From: Deinococcus aerolatus | GTDB lineage: Bacteria; Deinococcota; Deinococci; Deinococcales; Deinococcaceae | Assembly: GCF_014647055.1 (NCBI RefSeq) | Contig: NZ_BMOL01000009.1 | Coordinates: 62,001 to 126,000 of the forward strand | DNA: 64,000 bases | Direction: 5' to 3' | Shown here: positions 62,963-64,000 of the stretch, in pieces | How the letters are laid out: each line of letters opens with the position of its first letter | Position numbering within the stretch: position 1 is the first letter of the stretch | Made by a program: the position numbers and the translations under genes | Notes under the pieces: model-generated | Seen by the model: the letters and a program-made list of their open reading frames with translations, nothing else | Told to the model about the DNA's origin: nothing | Databases searched by the model: none

Positions 62963-63819
<857 letters not shown>

Positions 63820-63893
63820 TGGGGCTCCGTAGGGTTGGCAGTTCGATTGGCCCGGCTTTCTAGGCCCAGTAGGTTTTTTTGTGACCGAGATGT

Positions 63894-64000
63894 TCAGGTG
63901 CGATCCAGATGCTCCAGCAGCGCCGCCCTGAACGTGTCCGGCGCCTCAATGAAGGGTGAGTGGCCCACGCCGGGCAGCACCAGCTCACGCCACTGACCGC
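63894..64000 (-). CDS. Alpha/beta hydrolase, C-terminal end only
   Basis: The minus strand from the window edge reads GQWRELVLPGVGHSPFIEA, then PDTFRAALLEHLDRT and a stop at 63894. GVGHSPFIEAP is the typical catalytic-histidine region of alpha/beta hydrolases. Most of the gene lies beyond the window. Its stop is 75 bp upstream of livH, so the hydrolase could be part of the same operon. Confidence 0.75.
   Translation of the reverse strand, partial: GQWRELVLPGVGHSPFIEAPDTFRAALLEHLDRT

Noticed and set aside
63820..63893. T7 run at 63874-63880 as a plus-strand terminator
   Set aside because: The T-run follows no stable stem, and both neighbouring genes are on the minus strand.

Overview
The window is GC-rich chromosomal DNA from a Deinococcus-type bacterium. 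The main evidence is a DdrA-like Rad52-family repair gene, a long Pol I, a UvrD helicase and a sigma factor with a long Ala/Lys/Pro-rich N-terminus. There is also an Nramp transporter behind a DtxR-type operator. Many genes have a -10 hexamer only 5-8 nt before the start codon (leaderless mRNA), a habit known in Deinococcus. The species cannot be named from sequence alone.

Layout, left half. 1-1447: end of a sugar ABC transporter (two permeases). 1522-3556: a hypothetical gene, a lipid-A-disaccharide-synthase-related protein and a small acidic protein. 3646-7220: MoxR ATPase, DUF58 and DUF4129 operon, the last with an apparent frameshift. 7448-9136: rpoD. 9353-10537: RsmC-like methyltransferase. 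10605-10702: an orphan plus-strand structured RNA candidate. 10709-19009: a branched-chain-amino-acid-type (Liv) ABC operon carrying two CoA-ligase-type genes, one broken; a further ligase is divergent at 19164. 20850-23518: DUF202, redoxin, solute-binding protein and lipoprotein. 23657-26463: glgB and a small membrane protein. 26583-29019: ilvE, hisH, hisB. 29227-29921: ddrA plus a previously unlisted 31-residue membrane peptide. 29998-35397: serine hydrolase, DegV protein and a very long Fe-S membrane oxidoreductase with a C-terminal RKxWxPK repeat tail.

Right half. 35900-36787: secreted protein with a duplicated domain. 36974-41382: AAA ATPase, VWA/metallopeptidase-like, NudC and leucine-rich-repeat-variant operon. 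41383-44540: a gene-poor stretch with gene remnants beside tRNA-Phe and tRNA-Asp. 44874-48781: phosphoesterase, PPOX protein, MFS transporter, aldo/keto reductase. 48855-51505: uvrD and a cyclic-di-AMP receptor-like protein. 51519-53740: HAD hydrolase, then Nramp transporter with operator and a 31-codon overlapping leader ORF. 54167-60208: polA, a hypothetical gene, and a glycogen-phosphorylase-type enzyme. 60434-63819: a second Liv-type ABC transporter. 63894-64000: tail of an alpha/beta hydrolase.

Functional themes are DNA repair (ddrA, uvrD, polA), glycogen turnover (glgB, glgP), uptake and CoA activation of organic acids or amino acids (two Liv systems and ligases), and two MoxR/AAA-VWA-type modules. 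The most novel-looking items are the ddrA-coupled mini-membrane protein, the leader ORF coupled to the Nramp gene, the RKxWxPK repeat tail and the orphan TPP-riboswitch-like RNA.
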